Of a stretch of 64,000 nucleotides of DNA, positions 9,892 through 17,689 are shown piece after piece. The position numbers and the translations under genes were made by a program. Under the pieces are notes generated by a model. It was given only the letters and a program-made list of their open reading frames with translations. It did no database searches and was not told the origin of the DNA. Source of the DNA: JAAYKT01 sp964408955. Its GTDB lineage: Bacteria; Bacillota; Clostridia; Lutisporales; Lutisporaceae. Positions within the stretch are counted from its first letter, which is position 1, and each line of letters begins with the position of its first letter. The stretch is from positions 1 through 64,000 of the forward strand of contig CAYPBK010000001.1 of NCBI GenBank assembly GCA_964408955.1, read 5' to 3'.

Positions 9892-10836
9892 ATGAAACAA
9901 AGAATTTGTATCATCGGCGGACCTACAGCAAGTGGAAAGAGCAATATTTCTTTAAAAATTGCAAAATCTTTAAATGGAGAAATCATCTCTGCAGATTCTG
10001 CGCAGGTTTATAAATTTATGAATATTGGGACCGCTAAACTTACTAAAGATGAAATGGAAGACATTCATCATTATATGATAGATGAAGTATATCCTGATGA
10101 GAAATTTAGTGTAGCTGTTTTTAGAAGAAAAGCAAAAGAATATATTAATGATATAACCATAAAAGGAAAAATACCTATAATAGTAGGAGGAACAGGTTTA
10201 TATATAAAATCTCTATTGGATAATCTTGATTTTACTGATTCAATCATTAATGATGATTACCGTAATTATATGAGGGCCCAAGCAAAAGAAAAAGGTAATG
10301 CTTATGTTCATAGCAAACTCCAAAGCATTGACCCAATATCTTATAATAAATTGCATCAAAACGATTTAAAAAGAGTCATAAGGGCTTTGGAGGTTTATGA
10401 ATATACCGGCAAGCCGATATCGTATTTTCAGGAGGAATCGCAGAAGTTACCTTCCCCATATGATTTTGCATATGTTTGCATAAACGCGAAAAGGGAAACA
10501 ATATATAATAGAGTTAACGACAGAGTCGATTCCATGATAGAGAATGGCTTGATTGAAGAGGTAGCCTGTCTTCTTGAAAAAGGATATAACAGTAAATTAT
10601 CGTCTATGCAAGCTCTGGGATATAAAGAAATAGTAAGCTATATTGAAGGTAAAGTGACAAAAGATGAAGCTATTGAATTATTAAAGAAGAATACCAGACA
10701 CTATGCCAAAAGACAAGTAACCTGGTTTAAAGGTGATTCCAGGATATTTTGGATTAATGTTGAAGGCTACAAAAGCTTAAAGGATATTGAAGAAAGCCTG
10801 ATAAGGTATTTCTCCTGTAAATTTCCTTTATTGTAG
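9892..10836 (+). CDS. miaA: tRNA dimethylallyltransferase MiaA
   Basis: Transfers the dimethylallyl group to A37 of tRNAs reading UNN codons, making the substrate for MiaB. 314 residues. The P-loop GGPTASGKSN is near residues 8-17; SADSAQVYKFMNIGTAK matches the family's DSxQVY motif, and the C-terminal region has the conserved RHYAKRQVTWFK. It starts 8 bases after mutL. The following 78-base gap to hfq suggests hfq may also have its own promoter. Confidence 0.96.
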   Translation: MKQRICIIGGPTASGKSNISLKIAKSLNGEIISADSAQVYKFMNIGTAKLTKDEMEDIHHYMIDEVYPDEKFSVAVFRRKAKEYINDITIKGKIPIIVGGTGLYIKSLLDNLDFTDSIINDDYRNYMRAQAKEKGNAYVHSKLQSIDPISYNKLHQNDLKRVIRALEVYEYTGKPISYFQEESQKLPSPYDFAYVCINAKRETIYNRVNDRVDSMIENGLIEEVACLLEKGYNSKLSSMQALGYKEIVSYIEGKVTKDEAIELLKKNTRHYAKRQVTWFKGDSRIFWINVEGYKSLKDIEESLIRYFSCKFPLL

Positions 10837-10914
10837 AATAATTATTAGGTAATATTATTATAATATATGTTAAAGGAAAATTTTTCTTTATTGAAGTTTT
10901 AAAGGAGGGTTAAA

Positions 10915-11160
10915 ATGAATAAGAATGTGAATCTTCAAGATGTTTTTTTAAACCAGGTGCGAAAAGAGCATATACCCATAAACGTATTTTTAGTTAATGG
11001 CTTCCAAATAAAAGGAGTCGTTAAAGGCTTTGACAATTATACCATAGTATTAGATTCGGAAGGAAAACAGCAATTAGTCTATAAACATGCGATATCGACT
11101 TTGATACCGCAAAAAACTGTTAACTTTGTTTCAGGAGAGAAGAGCGCTGATAATATATAA
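10915..11160 (+). CDS. hfq: RNA-binding protein Hfq
   Basis: Hexameric Sm-like RNA chaperone, 81 residues. Sm1 is seen in IPINVFLVNGFQIKGVVKGFDNYTI and the Sm2 motif is YKHAISTLIP (family YKHAIST). A strong AAAGGAGGG site lies 5 bases upstream of the ATG. miaA-hfq is a very common pairing. The C-terminal tail is short, as usual in Firmicutes. Confidence 0.97.
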   Translation: MNKNVNLQDVFLNQVRKEHIPINVFLVNGFQIKGVVKGFDNYTIVLDSEGKQQLVYKHAISTLIPQKTVNFVSGEKSADNI

Positions 11161-11198
11161 TTTAACTAAATTTTAGCAAAAGACATAGAGGTGTAGAA

Positions 11199-12491
11199 AT
11201 GCATAAAATAACCTATGATTATTTAGCAAGATTGATGAATATAGAACTTTCTATAGTGGATTTTACAATTAAGTGCGAAGAGGATTTAAAAGAAAGGTTC
11301 TATAGCATTGATGAAATAAAAGAATTCAACCAGTATAAAGTATTAAACGCTATGAAAATAAGCAGACTTAGCGATATACATTTTGGTGAAACGACAGGAT
11401 ACGGCTACGGCGATATAGGAAGAGATACTTTGGATAAAGTTTATGCTGATGTTTTTGGCTGTGAAGACGCCTTGGTACGATCTAATATTGTTTCCGGAAC
11501 TCATGCAATCAGCTTATGCTTATATGGAGTACTAAGGCCGGGTGATGAAATGCTATCTATTACAGGTAAACCATATGACACTTTGGATAATATAATAGGA
11601 TTATATGATAGAGTGAACGGCAGCCTTAAAGATTTTGATATTTCTTATAAGCAAGTGGATTTAAATGAAAGCGGAGCCTTTGATTATAATGAAATAAAGA
11701 ATTCTATCAATGATAAAACCAAACTAATATTCATCCAAAGATCTTCCGGGTATAATTGGAGACAATCTCTTTCCATATCTGAAATAGGGAAAGCAATAAA
11801 ATATATTAAATCTATTAATCCCAATTTGATTTGTATGGTTGATAATTGTTATGGTGAATTTATTGAATTCAAAGAGCCGACGGAAGGGGGAGCAGACATT
11901 ATTGCAGGCTCTTTAATAAAAAACCCCGGTGGCGGCATTGCTCCGACCGGTGGTTACGTTGCAGGCAAAAAACAGTTTGTGGAAATGGCTGCAGAGAGAC
12001 TGATAGCTCCAGGTATCGGTAAAGAGTGTGGAGCAACCTTTGGTCTTAATAGATTGCTTTTTCAAGGATTATTTATTGCACCCCATATTGTATCTGAAGC
12101 ATTAAAAGGCGCTGTACTATGTGCAAAGCTTTTTTCAGAGCTGGGATATGAGGTAAATCCTTTATTTAATTCAAAAAGAAACGATATCATTCAAGCAATT
12201 AAATTTAATGACAGCAAATCTTTGATAAGCTTTTGCCAGGGTATACAGTTAGGTTCCCCTGTAGATTCCTTTGTTATCCCTGAGCCATGGAGTATGCCCG
12301 GTTATAACGATGAGGTTATTATGGCGGCGGGAGGCTTCGTACAAGGTTCATCAATTGAACTTAGTGCAGATGCTCCAATCAGACCACCCTATATAGCTTT
12401 TCTCCAAGGCGGCTTAACTTACGAGCATGTAAAAGCTGGTCTTATGTTTGCTATTCAAAAATTAAAAAAAGATGGATGCATCACTATGTGA
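11199..12491 (+). CDS. ynbB: PLP-dependent methionine gamma-lyase-like protein (aluminium-resistance family, YnbB-like)
   Basis: 430-residue member of the fold-type I PLP enzyme group once named aluminium resistance protein, related to Cys/Met-metabolism enzymes. The likely PLP lysine is in GSLIKNPGGGIAPTGGY; RDTLDKVYADVFG and ALVRSNIVSGTHAI are family-typical. Its place after miaA-hfq matches the ynbB position in Bacillus. The actual reaction is not established by this sequence. It ends the plus-strand operon; a hairpin follows. Confidence 0.85.
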   Translation: MHKITYDYLARLMNIELSIVDFTIKCEEDLKERFYSIDEIKEFNQYKVLNAMKISRLSDIHFGETTGYGYGDIGRDTLDKVYADVFGCEDALVRSNIVSGTHAISLCLYGVLRPGDEMLSITGKPYDTLDNIIGLYDRVNGSLKDFDISYKQVDLNESGAFDYNEIKNSINDKTKLIFIQRSSGYNWRQSLSISEIGKAIKYIKSINPNLICMVDNCYGEFIEFKEPTEGGADIIAGSLIKNPGGGIAPTGGYVAGKKQFVEMAAERLIAPGIGKECGATFGLNRLLFQGLFIAPHIVSEALKGAVLCAKLFSELGYEVNPLFNSKRNDIIQAIKFNDSKSLISFCQGIQLGSPVDSFVIPEPWSMPGYNDEVIMAAGGFVQGSSIELSADAPIRPPYIAFLQGGLTYEHVKAGLMFAIQKLKKDGCITM

Positions 12492-12513
12492 TACTAAAGA
12501 TCATCAATTTTAA

Positions 12514-12565
12514 AATAACGCTTGTGTCTGATCTATAAAAACGAAAGAGAAGCACAAGCATTATT
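12514..12565. terminator. Bidirectional terminator between ynbB and lexA
   Basis: Arms AATAACGCTTGTG (12514-12526) and CACAAGCATTATT (12553-12565) pair over 13 bases with one C-A mismatch on the plus-strand transcript, which becomes a G-U pair in the minus-strand transcript. The loop is long (26 bases). It lies between two convergent genes. Confidence 0.6.
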
Positions 12566-12592
12566 ATTTAAGCTAAATACGAGATATATTAA

Positions 12593-13210
12593 TTAAAGCT
12601 TTCTGAATACACCGATTACTTTACCCAGTATTATTAAATCATTAACTATAATAGGCTCATATAATGGATTTTCTGGCTGTAGTCTGAAATGTCCATTTTC
12701 TTTGTAGAAACGCTTTATAGTTGCCTCGTCTCCAAGCAGCGCAACAACAACATCACTATTATTTGCATAGGATTGCTGGTTAACTATTACATAGTCTTTA
12801 TCTAAAATACCGGCATCCTTCATGCTGTCGCCTTTGACGGTAAGCATAAAAGCATCAGAATTCCCGACAAATTCAACAGGCACGGGAAAGATATCTTCGA
12901 TGTTTTCTTGAGCTAATATAGGTTGTCCGGCGGTAACCTTGCCCACAATAGGCAACTCAACCATTTCTTTTTTTAGATATGTAAAGCTACTACCGTCAAG
13001 AACCTCAATAGCTCTGGGCTTTGTGGCGTCTCTTCTAATAAAGCCTTTGCGTTCAAGCTTTTCTAAATGGCCATGAACTGTGGAGGTTGACTTTAACCTA
13101 ACTGCTCCGCATATTTCACGGACAGAAGGGGGGTACCCTTTAGTATTTAATTCTTTCTTTATAAATTCTAAAATTTCAAGCTGTTTTTTATTTATATCTT
13201 CAATATTCAT
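12593..13210 (-). CDS. lexA: SOS repressor LexA
   Basis: Represses DNA-damage genes and cleaves itself when activated by RecA filaments. 205 residues. The N-terminal winged helix-turn-helix covers about residues 1-70. Self-cleavage falls at A94-G95 (VTAGQP), and the Ser/Lys dyad is S129 (GDSMKD) and K166 (EATIKRF). All residues needed for cleavage are present. It is divergent from yneA and shares an intergenic region with three LexA boxes, one over its own -35, so autoregulation is expected. Confidence 0.97.
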   Translation of the reverse strand: MNIEDINKKQLEILEFIKKELNTKGYPPSVREICGAVRLKSTSTVHGHLEKLERKGFIRRDATKPRAIEVLDGSSFTYLKKEMVELPIVGKVTAGQPILAQENIEDIFPVPVEFVGNSDAFMLTVKGDSMKDAGILDKDYVIVNQQSYANNSDVVVALLGDEATIKRFYKENGHFRLQPENPLYEPIIVNDLIILGKVIGVFRKL

Positions 13211-13249
13211 TAAAACACTACCTTTGCCTTAAGTTCTTTCATTTACAGT

Positions 13250-13290
13250 ATTATAACATACAAATAATAGAAAAATCAAACAAATGTTCG
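13250..13290 (-). promoter_or_regulatory. lexA promoter with LexA box
   Basis: On the minus strand TTGATT (13279-13274) and TATAAT (13255-13250) are 18 bases apart. CAAACAAATGTTCG at 13277-13290 is one base off CGAAC-N4-GTTCG and overlaps the -35. Binding there would block RNA polymerase. Confidence 0.7.
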
Positions 13291-13308
13291 AAATATCAAA
13301 AATAAATA

Positions 13309-13357
13309 TTGACACCGTACATATGTTCGTATAAAATAGACATAGAACATATGTTCT
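13309..13357 (+). promoter_or_regulatory. yneA promoter with two LexA boxes
   Basis: TTGACA (13309-13314), 17 bases, TAAAAT (13332-13337). CGTACATATGTTCG (13316-13329), one base off consensus, fills the spacer. AGAACATATGTTCT (13344-13357), a perfect palindrome containing GAAC-N4-GTTC, lies just past the -10. Two operators straddling a consensus promoter predict tight repression and strong SOS induction. Confidence 0.8.
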
Positions 13358-13379
13358 ATTTTGAAAAGGCGGTGTATTT

Positions 13380-13688
13380 ATGAAAAATAACGGAAAAGGA
13401 CTTTATAAAATAGTTAATAGGACGAGGTTTTCCATTACTTTATCAATTTTTTCACTTTTTTTTATTATTTTACTGTTAAGCTTCAAAGTCAATGCTAAAA
13501 GCATAAAGGAAACTAATCTAATCCCTGTATATGTGAATGCAGGCGATACTTTATGGTCCATATCCAGACAATATGCTCCTGAGAATATAGATCTACGCCT
13601 TTACATAGATAAAGTGATTAAGCTTAACGAGCTGGAAACAGTCGTAATCATGCCGGGTCAGCTACTATATGTTCCGGATTTGATTTAG
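13380..13688 (+). CDS. yneA: SOS cell-division inhibitor YneA-like (membrane anchor plus LysM)
   Basis: 102 residues: a short basic N-terminus, one membrane helix (about residues 17-36), and an extracytoplasmic LysM domain (about 50-99, from VYVNAGDTLWSISRQYAP to MPGQLLYVP). Size, architecture, divergence from lexA and the double LexA box match Bacillus YneA, which delays septation during SOS. Identity rests on architecture and position, since YneA sequences diverge. GGCGGTG about 9 bases upstream is the ribosome site. Confidence 0.85.
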   Translation: MKNNGKGLYKIVNRTRFSITLSIFSLFFIILLLSFKVNAKSIKETNLIPVYVNAGDTLWSISRQYAPENIDLRLYIDKVIKLNELETVVIMPGQLLYVPDLI

Positions 13689-13862
13689 AAGTAAATATTA
13701 AAGCATATAATATAATAGAAGAGGTATGAATAATAAAGTTCAAGAATAATATAGATGTATTAATATTGAAGCCTATAGGGCGACAATAAAAGCATAGTAA
13801 GTAATCTATATGATTAATATTATATAAATGTAAATAATAGAGTCCATAAAATAAAGCAAAAA

Positions 13863-14816
13863 TTATTCTTCAGATAGCGGATTTGATTTCATCGCTTGCC
13901 TTAAGCGCTCGTCATCAATATGAGTATATATTTGTGTTGTAGCAACGCTTTTATGCCCAAGGATTTGTTGTAATGCCCTGATATCTACGTTACCATGCTT
14001 ATACATTAAAGTAGCTGCTGTATGTCTTAGCTTATGAGTTGAATACTTCTTATCATCCAAACCTGCCGCTTTTAAATATTTCTTAACGATTACTTGAATT
14101 GTTCTGGGACTTATCCTTTGCTTATTTCTGCTGATGAAAAGAGCCTTTTTATCACTTTCCTTAATGTCATTACAATCTCTGACTTTTAAGTATTCGTTAA
14201 TTGCATTTATACAGGCTTTATTCAGATATATAGTACGCTCTTTATTACCTTTCCCTATGACTCTCAAGATATCATCCTTTATACTGTCCGTATTAATACC
14301 CACCAACTCCGAAAGACGAAGGCCGCAGTTTAAAAAAAGTATTAAAATTGCATAATCCCGTTCTTTGTACGGACCATCAACTGACTTTAATAAAGTCTTG
14401 CTATCATCCAAACTAAGATGTAGAGGCTGTCTGATGCTAATTTTAGGCGGCTCAAGCTCAATTGCGGGATTTGTATCTATAATTTTCGATTTTCCGTGCA
14501 AATATTTAAAGAAAGAACGTAAGCAGGCAACCTTTCTGGCACGGGCGTAATTATAATTATTTCTTTCCTTGGCTGTATAGGAGATGAAAGAGTATAGGTC
14601 ATTTAAACCAATGGTACGAAGAAAATAATCATCAATATCATTAATATTTATTTCATCAAATTCAGTATCCTCGTGAACAATATTTTTTCTAATTTTCATA
14701 AATTTAAAGAACAGCATAAGATCATAGGAATAGGCTTCAATAGTTTTTTTTGAATTACCTTTAATAGTTTCCATATAAGTAATAAAATCAATAGCAGCTG
14801 AAGGCAAATTATCCAT
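13863..14816 (-). CDS. XerC/D-like tyrosine recombinase
   Basis: 317 residues. The N-terminal SAM-like DNA-binding domain covers about 1-110; the catalytic domain shows Arg in GLRLSELVG, H-x-x-R in HKLRHTAA, and LGHKSVATTQIYTHI with the His and nucleophile Tyr. All catalytic residues are visible. ATG 14816 has AGAGGTGATG just upstream; a longer TTG start at 14867 falls inside a hairpin and is unlikely. It could be a chromosome-dimer resolvase (XerC) or a dedicated site-specific recombinase; no phage genes lie nearby. Bacillus has an unrelated recombinase gene (yneB) at the lexA-yneA locus. Confidence 0.85.
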   Translation of the reverse strand: MDNLPSAAIDFITYMETIKGNSKKTIEAYSYDLMLFFKFMKIRKNIVHEDTEFDEININDIDDYFLRTIGLNDLYSFISYTAKERNNYNYARARKVACLRSFFKYLHGKSKIIDTNPAIELEPPKISIRQPLHLSLDDSKTLLKSVDGPYKERDYAILILFLNCGLRLSELVGINTDSIKDDILRVIGKGNKERTIYLNKACINAINEYLKVRDCNDIKESDKKALFISRNKQRISPRTIQVIVKKYLKAAGLDDKKYSTHKLRHTAATLMYKHGNVDIRALQQILGHKSVATTQIYTHIDDERLRQAMKSNPLSEE

Positions 14817-14838
14817 ATCATCACCTCTTTTATTCTTG

Positions 14839-14870
14839 CAATTGCACGAAATTGACATTTCGCGCAATTG
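14839..14870 (-). promoter_or_regulatory. Near-perfect palindrome in the recombinase leader
   Basis: Arms of 14 bases (14839-14852 and 14857-14870) surround a 4-base spacer (TGAC on plus). There is one mismatch as DNA; in the minus-strand RNA it becomes a G-U pair, so the stem is continuous. It lies 22 bases before the recombinase start. It could be an RNA leader hairpin, an operator, or a recombinase-binding core. No second copy is seen in the window. Confidence 0.6.
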
Positions 14871-15288
14871 CTATATAGATTAAATTCGCTATCCTTTCAA
14901 AAAACCCTTTAATTATTACTAAATTATAATAATATTTTTTATTAGACTTTTATTAGCGTATTTTTATAATTAGTTTTATTCCAATAGATTTTTCTTAAAA
15001 TCTTTTCATCTTTATTTAACTGGGTCTTCTATCTATAAAAAATCTATGTGTTCTATAGTAATAAAATTCTACTAACCCAATATCCTATCTGTAAATACAC
15101 TTATGTTTTATTAAACTGTTTACCCAAGAGTTAAAATTCAATGTTTCTGATAAAAGCAAGAATCTACACTAAAATTAATATTCATACTTTACAGCCTCTT
15201 ATAAATTTACATAAATTGTATTAAGTAAAAATTTAAAATCTACTAGTTCAGCGGAAGATTAATTGCATCGGCAGACAGCTTAATCTTA
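14871..15288. other. AT-rich intergenic region
   Basis: I see no gene or RNA here. The only structure noted is a short inverted repeat, AAGATTAA (15255-15262) and TTAATCTT (15280-15287), directly before the tRNA promoter. The recombinase promoter should lie near the left edge but no clear -35/-10 is visible. Confidence 0.4.
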
Positions 15289-15317
15289 TTGACATCGTAT
15301 AGATAATTTTATATAAT
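15289..15317 (+). promoter_or_regulatory. Promoter of tRNA-Trp
   Basis: TTGACA (15289-15294), 17 bases, TATAAT (15312-15317): a full consensus vegetative promoter with the -10 ending 13 bases before the mature tRNA 5' end, as is usual for a single tRNA gene. Confidence 0.85.
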
Positions 15318-15330
15318 TAAAATTGTGCGT

Positions 15331-15406
15331 AGGGGTATAGCTCAATTGGTAGAGTAGCGGTCTCCAAAACCGTTGGTTGCGGGTTCGATTCCTGCTGCCC
15401 CTGCCA
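15331..15406 (+). tRNA. tRNA-Trp (CCA anticodon)
   Basis: 76 bases with a complete cloverleaf. Acceptor arm AGGGGTA pairs with TGCCCCT including one G-U. The anticodon loop CTCCAAA gives anticodon CCA (15363-15365). The T-loop is GGTTCGATTCC. The discriminator is G and the 3' CCA is encoded. It is a lone tRNA gene with its own promoter, followed by TTTT. Confidence 0.97.
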
Positions 15407-15571
15407 TTTTAATAAATTTATAAAAAACCAAACAAATTCATGGGTAATTTTAAGCGGCTATTTTTATAAGCTGCTTTTATTTTATTAGACCTGTAAAACT
15501 GTATGGTTTTAATGTATTCAAAGTAATTTATTAATAGCTTACATAAATTAATATTATAGCAATAATTTTTA

Positions 15572-16393
15572 TTACGATAAAGCCGCTTTTTGTAGTAATC
15601 GTACTCCTTCATAGTCAATTCCTATAGTTCCGAGTATTGGTTCATTATTAAAAAGAGCTCCGTGACAGTCTGAGCCTCCTGTTATCAGCATGTTATTATT
15701 CTTCGCTATCTTTAGAAGCCATTTTATATCCTTTTTACTATGTTTCGTATGATAAACTTCAATTCCTCTAAACCCTTCTTTCAAAAGATTAAATATATCA
15801 GGCTTGTTCTTTATCAATCCGGGATGAGCCAGAACTGGAACCCCTCCAACTTCACATATCATTTCAATGGCATCCTTAGTCTTAAGCTTATACCTATCCG
15901 CATAAGCAGGACGATTTTTACCTATATATAAATCGAATGCATTTTTCATATCCTTTACGTACCCTTTTTCTACTAAAATCCTTGCTATGTGAGGTCTGCC
16001 TATATTATTGGATTTAGAAACTTCTAGAACTTCCTCGATATTAATTTCAACATTCATTTCATTTAGCTTTTTAATCATTTTTTTAGCTCTAGTAAATCTA
16101 GCTTTTTGTATTTCTTCCAGTCTGTTTAAAAACTTTTTATCTTTACAATTGATATAATAGCCTAAAACATGTATATCTTCTTCATTATATTCCGAATTTA
16201 ATTCAATGCCGGGTATTATCTCTATATCATCATAGATATTTATATTCATTGCATCTATTACTCCGCTTATTGTGTCATGATCAGTAATGCTTATTGCTCT
16301 CAACATTTTCCTGCCAGACCACCACAAAACCTCTTCCGGAGATAATAAACCGTCGGAAGCATTCGTATGAATATGTAAATCTGCAAAATCCAT
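15572..16393 (-). CDS. PHP-domain phosphoesterase (TrpH/RNase AM family)
   Basis: 273 residues. Metal-binding PHP motifs are visible: DLHIHTNASDG at the start, SITDHDTI, PGIELN, RPHIAR, LAHPG and GGSDCHG near the end. The family hydrolyses 3',5'-nucleotide bisphosphates or trims RNA 5' ends; which applies here is unknown. ATG 16393 is chosen because AGGTG lies 7 bases upstream; an in-frame GTG 9 bases earlier is part of that site. It points towards the tRNA-Trp gene and is separated from spoVS by a strong terminator. Confidence 0.85.
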   Translation of the reverse strand: MDFADLHIHTNASDGLLSPEEVLWWSGRKMLRAISITDHDTISGVIDAMNINIYDDIEIIPGIELNSEYNEEDIHVLGYYINCKDKKFLNRLEEIQKARFTRAKKMIKKLNEMNVEINIEEVLEVSKSNNIGRPHIARILVEKGYVKDMKNAFDLYIGKNRPAYADRYKLKTKDAIEMICEVGGVPVLAHPGLIKNKPDIFNLLKEGFRGIEVYHTKHSKKDIKWLLKIAKNNNMLITGGSDCHGALFNNEPILGTIGIDYEGVRLLQKAALS

Positions 16394-16434
16394 AATTTTC
16401 ACCTATTTCATTTGGCAATTAAAATAATGATATT

Positions 16435-16469
16435 AATAAATAAAAGCACCTTTGGTGCTTTTATTTATT
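16435..16469 (-). terminator. Intrinsic terminator of spoVS
   Basis: A perfect 16-base palindrome arm pair (16435-16450 and 16454-16469) around a 3-base loop, with GC core AGCACC/GGTGCT and an A/T-rich outer stem that gives a U-run in both directions. It sits directly after the spoVS stop and may also act for transcription from the opposite side. Confidence 0.85.
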
Positions 16470-16474
16470 ATATA

Positions 16475-16735
16475 CTATCTGGAACTGATTATTAGTTTTA
16501 TAGCTGTTCTTTCCTCGCCTTCAATATCAATGTCTGTGAAGGCAGGCACACAAACTAAGTCCATACCGCTGGGTGCAACAAAACCCCTTGCAATCGCTAT
16601 TGCTTTAATTGCTTGATTTATAGCCCCTGCACCGATAGCTTGAATTTCGGCTCCGCCTTTCTCTCTAAGTACTCCCGCTAGAGCACCGGCAACAGAGTTT
16701 GGATTAGATTTTGATGATACCTTTAATACTTCCAT
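16475..16735 (-). CDS. spoVS: Stage V sporulation protein S
   Basis: 86-residue Alba-like small protein, nearly invariant across spore formers and some other bacteria. It begins MEVLKVSSKSNPNSVAGALA, as in the Bacillus protein. In Bacillus it affects coat assembly, engulfment timing and biofilm formation. AAGGGGG lies upstream. The order rny-ymdB-spoVS is conserved in Firmicutes. I see no clear sigma-H promoter in the 103-base gap before it. Confidence 0.96.
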   Translation of the reverse strand: MEVLKVSSKSNPNSVAGALAGVLREKGGAEIQAIGAGAINQAIKAIAIARGFVAPSGMDLVCVPAFTDIDIEGEERTAIKLIISSR

Positions 16736-16838
16736 TAGAATAATGCCCCCTTATAACTACATAAATTTAGTAGTACTAATTAGTATTACATCCATTTTAT
16801 TCTACATACAATTGTAAAACCCTTTTTTTATCCATAAT

Positions 16839-17609
16839 TTATATGATATTTAGCCTTTTTATTTTCCTGGGCTTAAAACTGCTATCAATATCAATTATAA
16901 CACCGTTAATTTGACCGCTATCCACTTCTAATTCAAATTTTCCCGGCATTCCTGTTAAAAATTTTTTAATCACGATCTCTTTTTTTACACCAAGCACAGA
17001 ATTTCTCGGACCGGTCATGCCTGCATCTGTTATGTAAGCAGTACCCATTGGGAGTATTCTTTCATCCGCTGTTTGAACATGTGTGTGGGTCCCCAACACT
17101 GCAGTAACTCTTCCGTCTAAGAACCACCCCATAGCTACTTTTTCTGATGTTGCCTCGCCATGAAAATCAACTATGATGACATCAGCTTTATCTTCGATTT
17201 CTGATACAATTTTATCTGCCACAAGAAAAGGGCAATCCAAACATTCCATAAACACTCTGCCGCAAATGTTTATAACACAATAATTAACTCCTGATTTATT
17301 AAAAATAATATATGGCTTACCTGGTGCTCCGGTAGGATAATTTGCCGGTCTTATCAGACTATCTGCTTCATCAATAAAATCTATAACCTCTTTTTTCGAC
17401 CATGCATGATTGCCTAATGTGATTATATCAATACCATAGCTAATAAGCTCATCATACACTTTCTTTGTAATTCCAAGCCCCCCTGCACTATTTTCACCAT
17501 TGGCAATAACAAAATCCACTTTATTATCTTCTATTAGTTCAGGGAGCCTTTCTTTAATAATCTTTCTTCCTGTTTTACCCATTATATCTCCCATGAATAA
17601 AATGTTCAT
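16839..17609 (-). CDS. ymdB: 2',3'-cyclic nucleotide phosphodiesterase YmdB
   Basis: 256-residue binuclear metallophosphoesterase. Motifs FMGDIMGKTGR, ANGENSAGG, TLGNHAW, VDFHGEATSEK and GTHTHVQTAD carry the metal-binding Asp, Asn and His residues. In Bacillus YmdB controls the switch between biofilm and motility and influences RNase Y-dependent RNA levels; here too it lies next to rny. AGGAGG lies 6 bases before the ATG. Confidence 0.93.
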   Translation of the reverse strand: MNILFMGDIMGKTGRKIIKERLPELIEDNKVDFVIANGENSAGGLGITKKVYDELISYGIDIITLGNHAWSKKEVIDFIDEADSLIRPANYPTGAPGKPYIIFNKSGVNYCVINICGRVFMECLDCPFLVADKIVSEIEDKADVIIVDFHGEATSEKVAMGWFLDGRVTAVLGTHTHVQTADERILPMGTAYITDAGMTGPRNSVLGVKKEIVIKKFLTGMPGKFELEVDSGQINGVIIDIDSSFKPRKIKRLNII

Positions 17610-17661
17610 GAAATGCCTCCTTATGCATTGTTTATAATATTGACACTATAGTGCCTGATAA

Positions 17662-17689
17662 AAAAAGAACGGAATCAACCGTTCTTTTT
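17662..17689 (-). terminator. Intrinsic terminator of rny
   Basis: AAAAAGAACGG (17662-17672) pairs perfectly with CCGTTCTTTTT (17679-17689) over 11 bases around a 6-base loop. In minus-strand RNA the stem ends in a U-run. It overlaps the rny stop codon and separates rny from ymdB. Confidence 0.85.

Noticed and set aside
13863..14816. Integrase of a prophage or integrative element with tRNA-Trp as attachment site
   Set aside because: No phage, conjugation or cargo genes lie between the recombinase and the tRNA, no duplicated tRNA 3' end is seen, and the surroundings are housekeeping genes.
14817..14867. 17-residue N-terminal extension of the tyrosine recombinase
   Set aside because: It would start at TTG inside the palindrome, while ATG 14816 has a strong ribosome site and a normal family N-terminus.
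15418..15618. 66-codon minus-strand frame at the 3' end of the PHP gene
   Set aside because: It overlaps the real PHP gene, has no ribosome site and a lysine/tyrosine-rich composition typical of translated AT-rich DNA.
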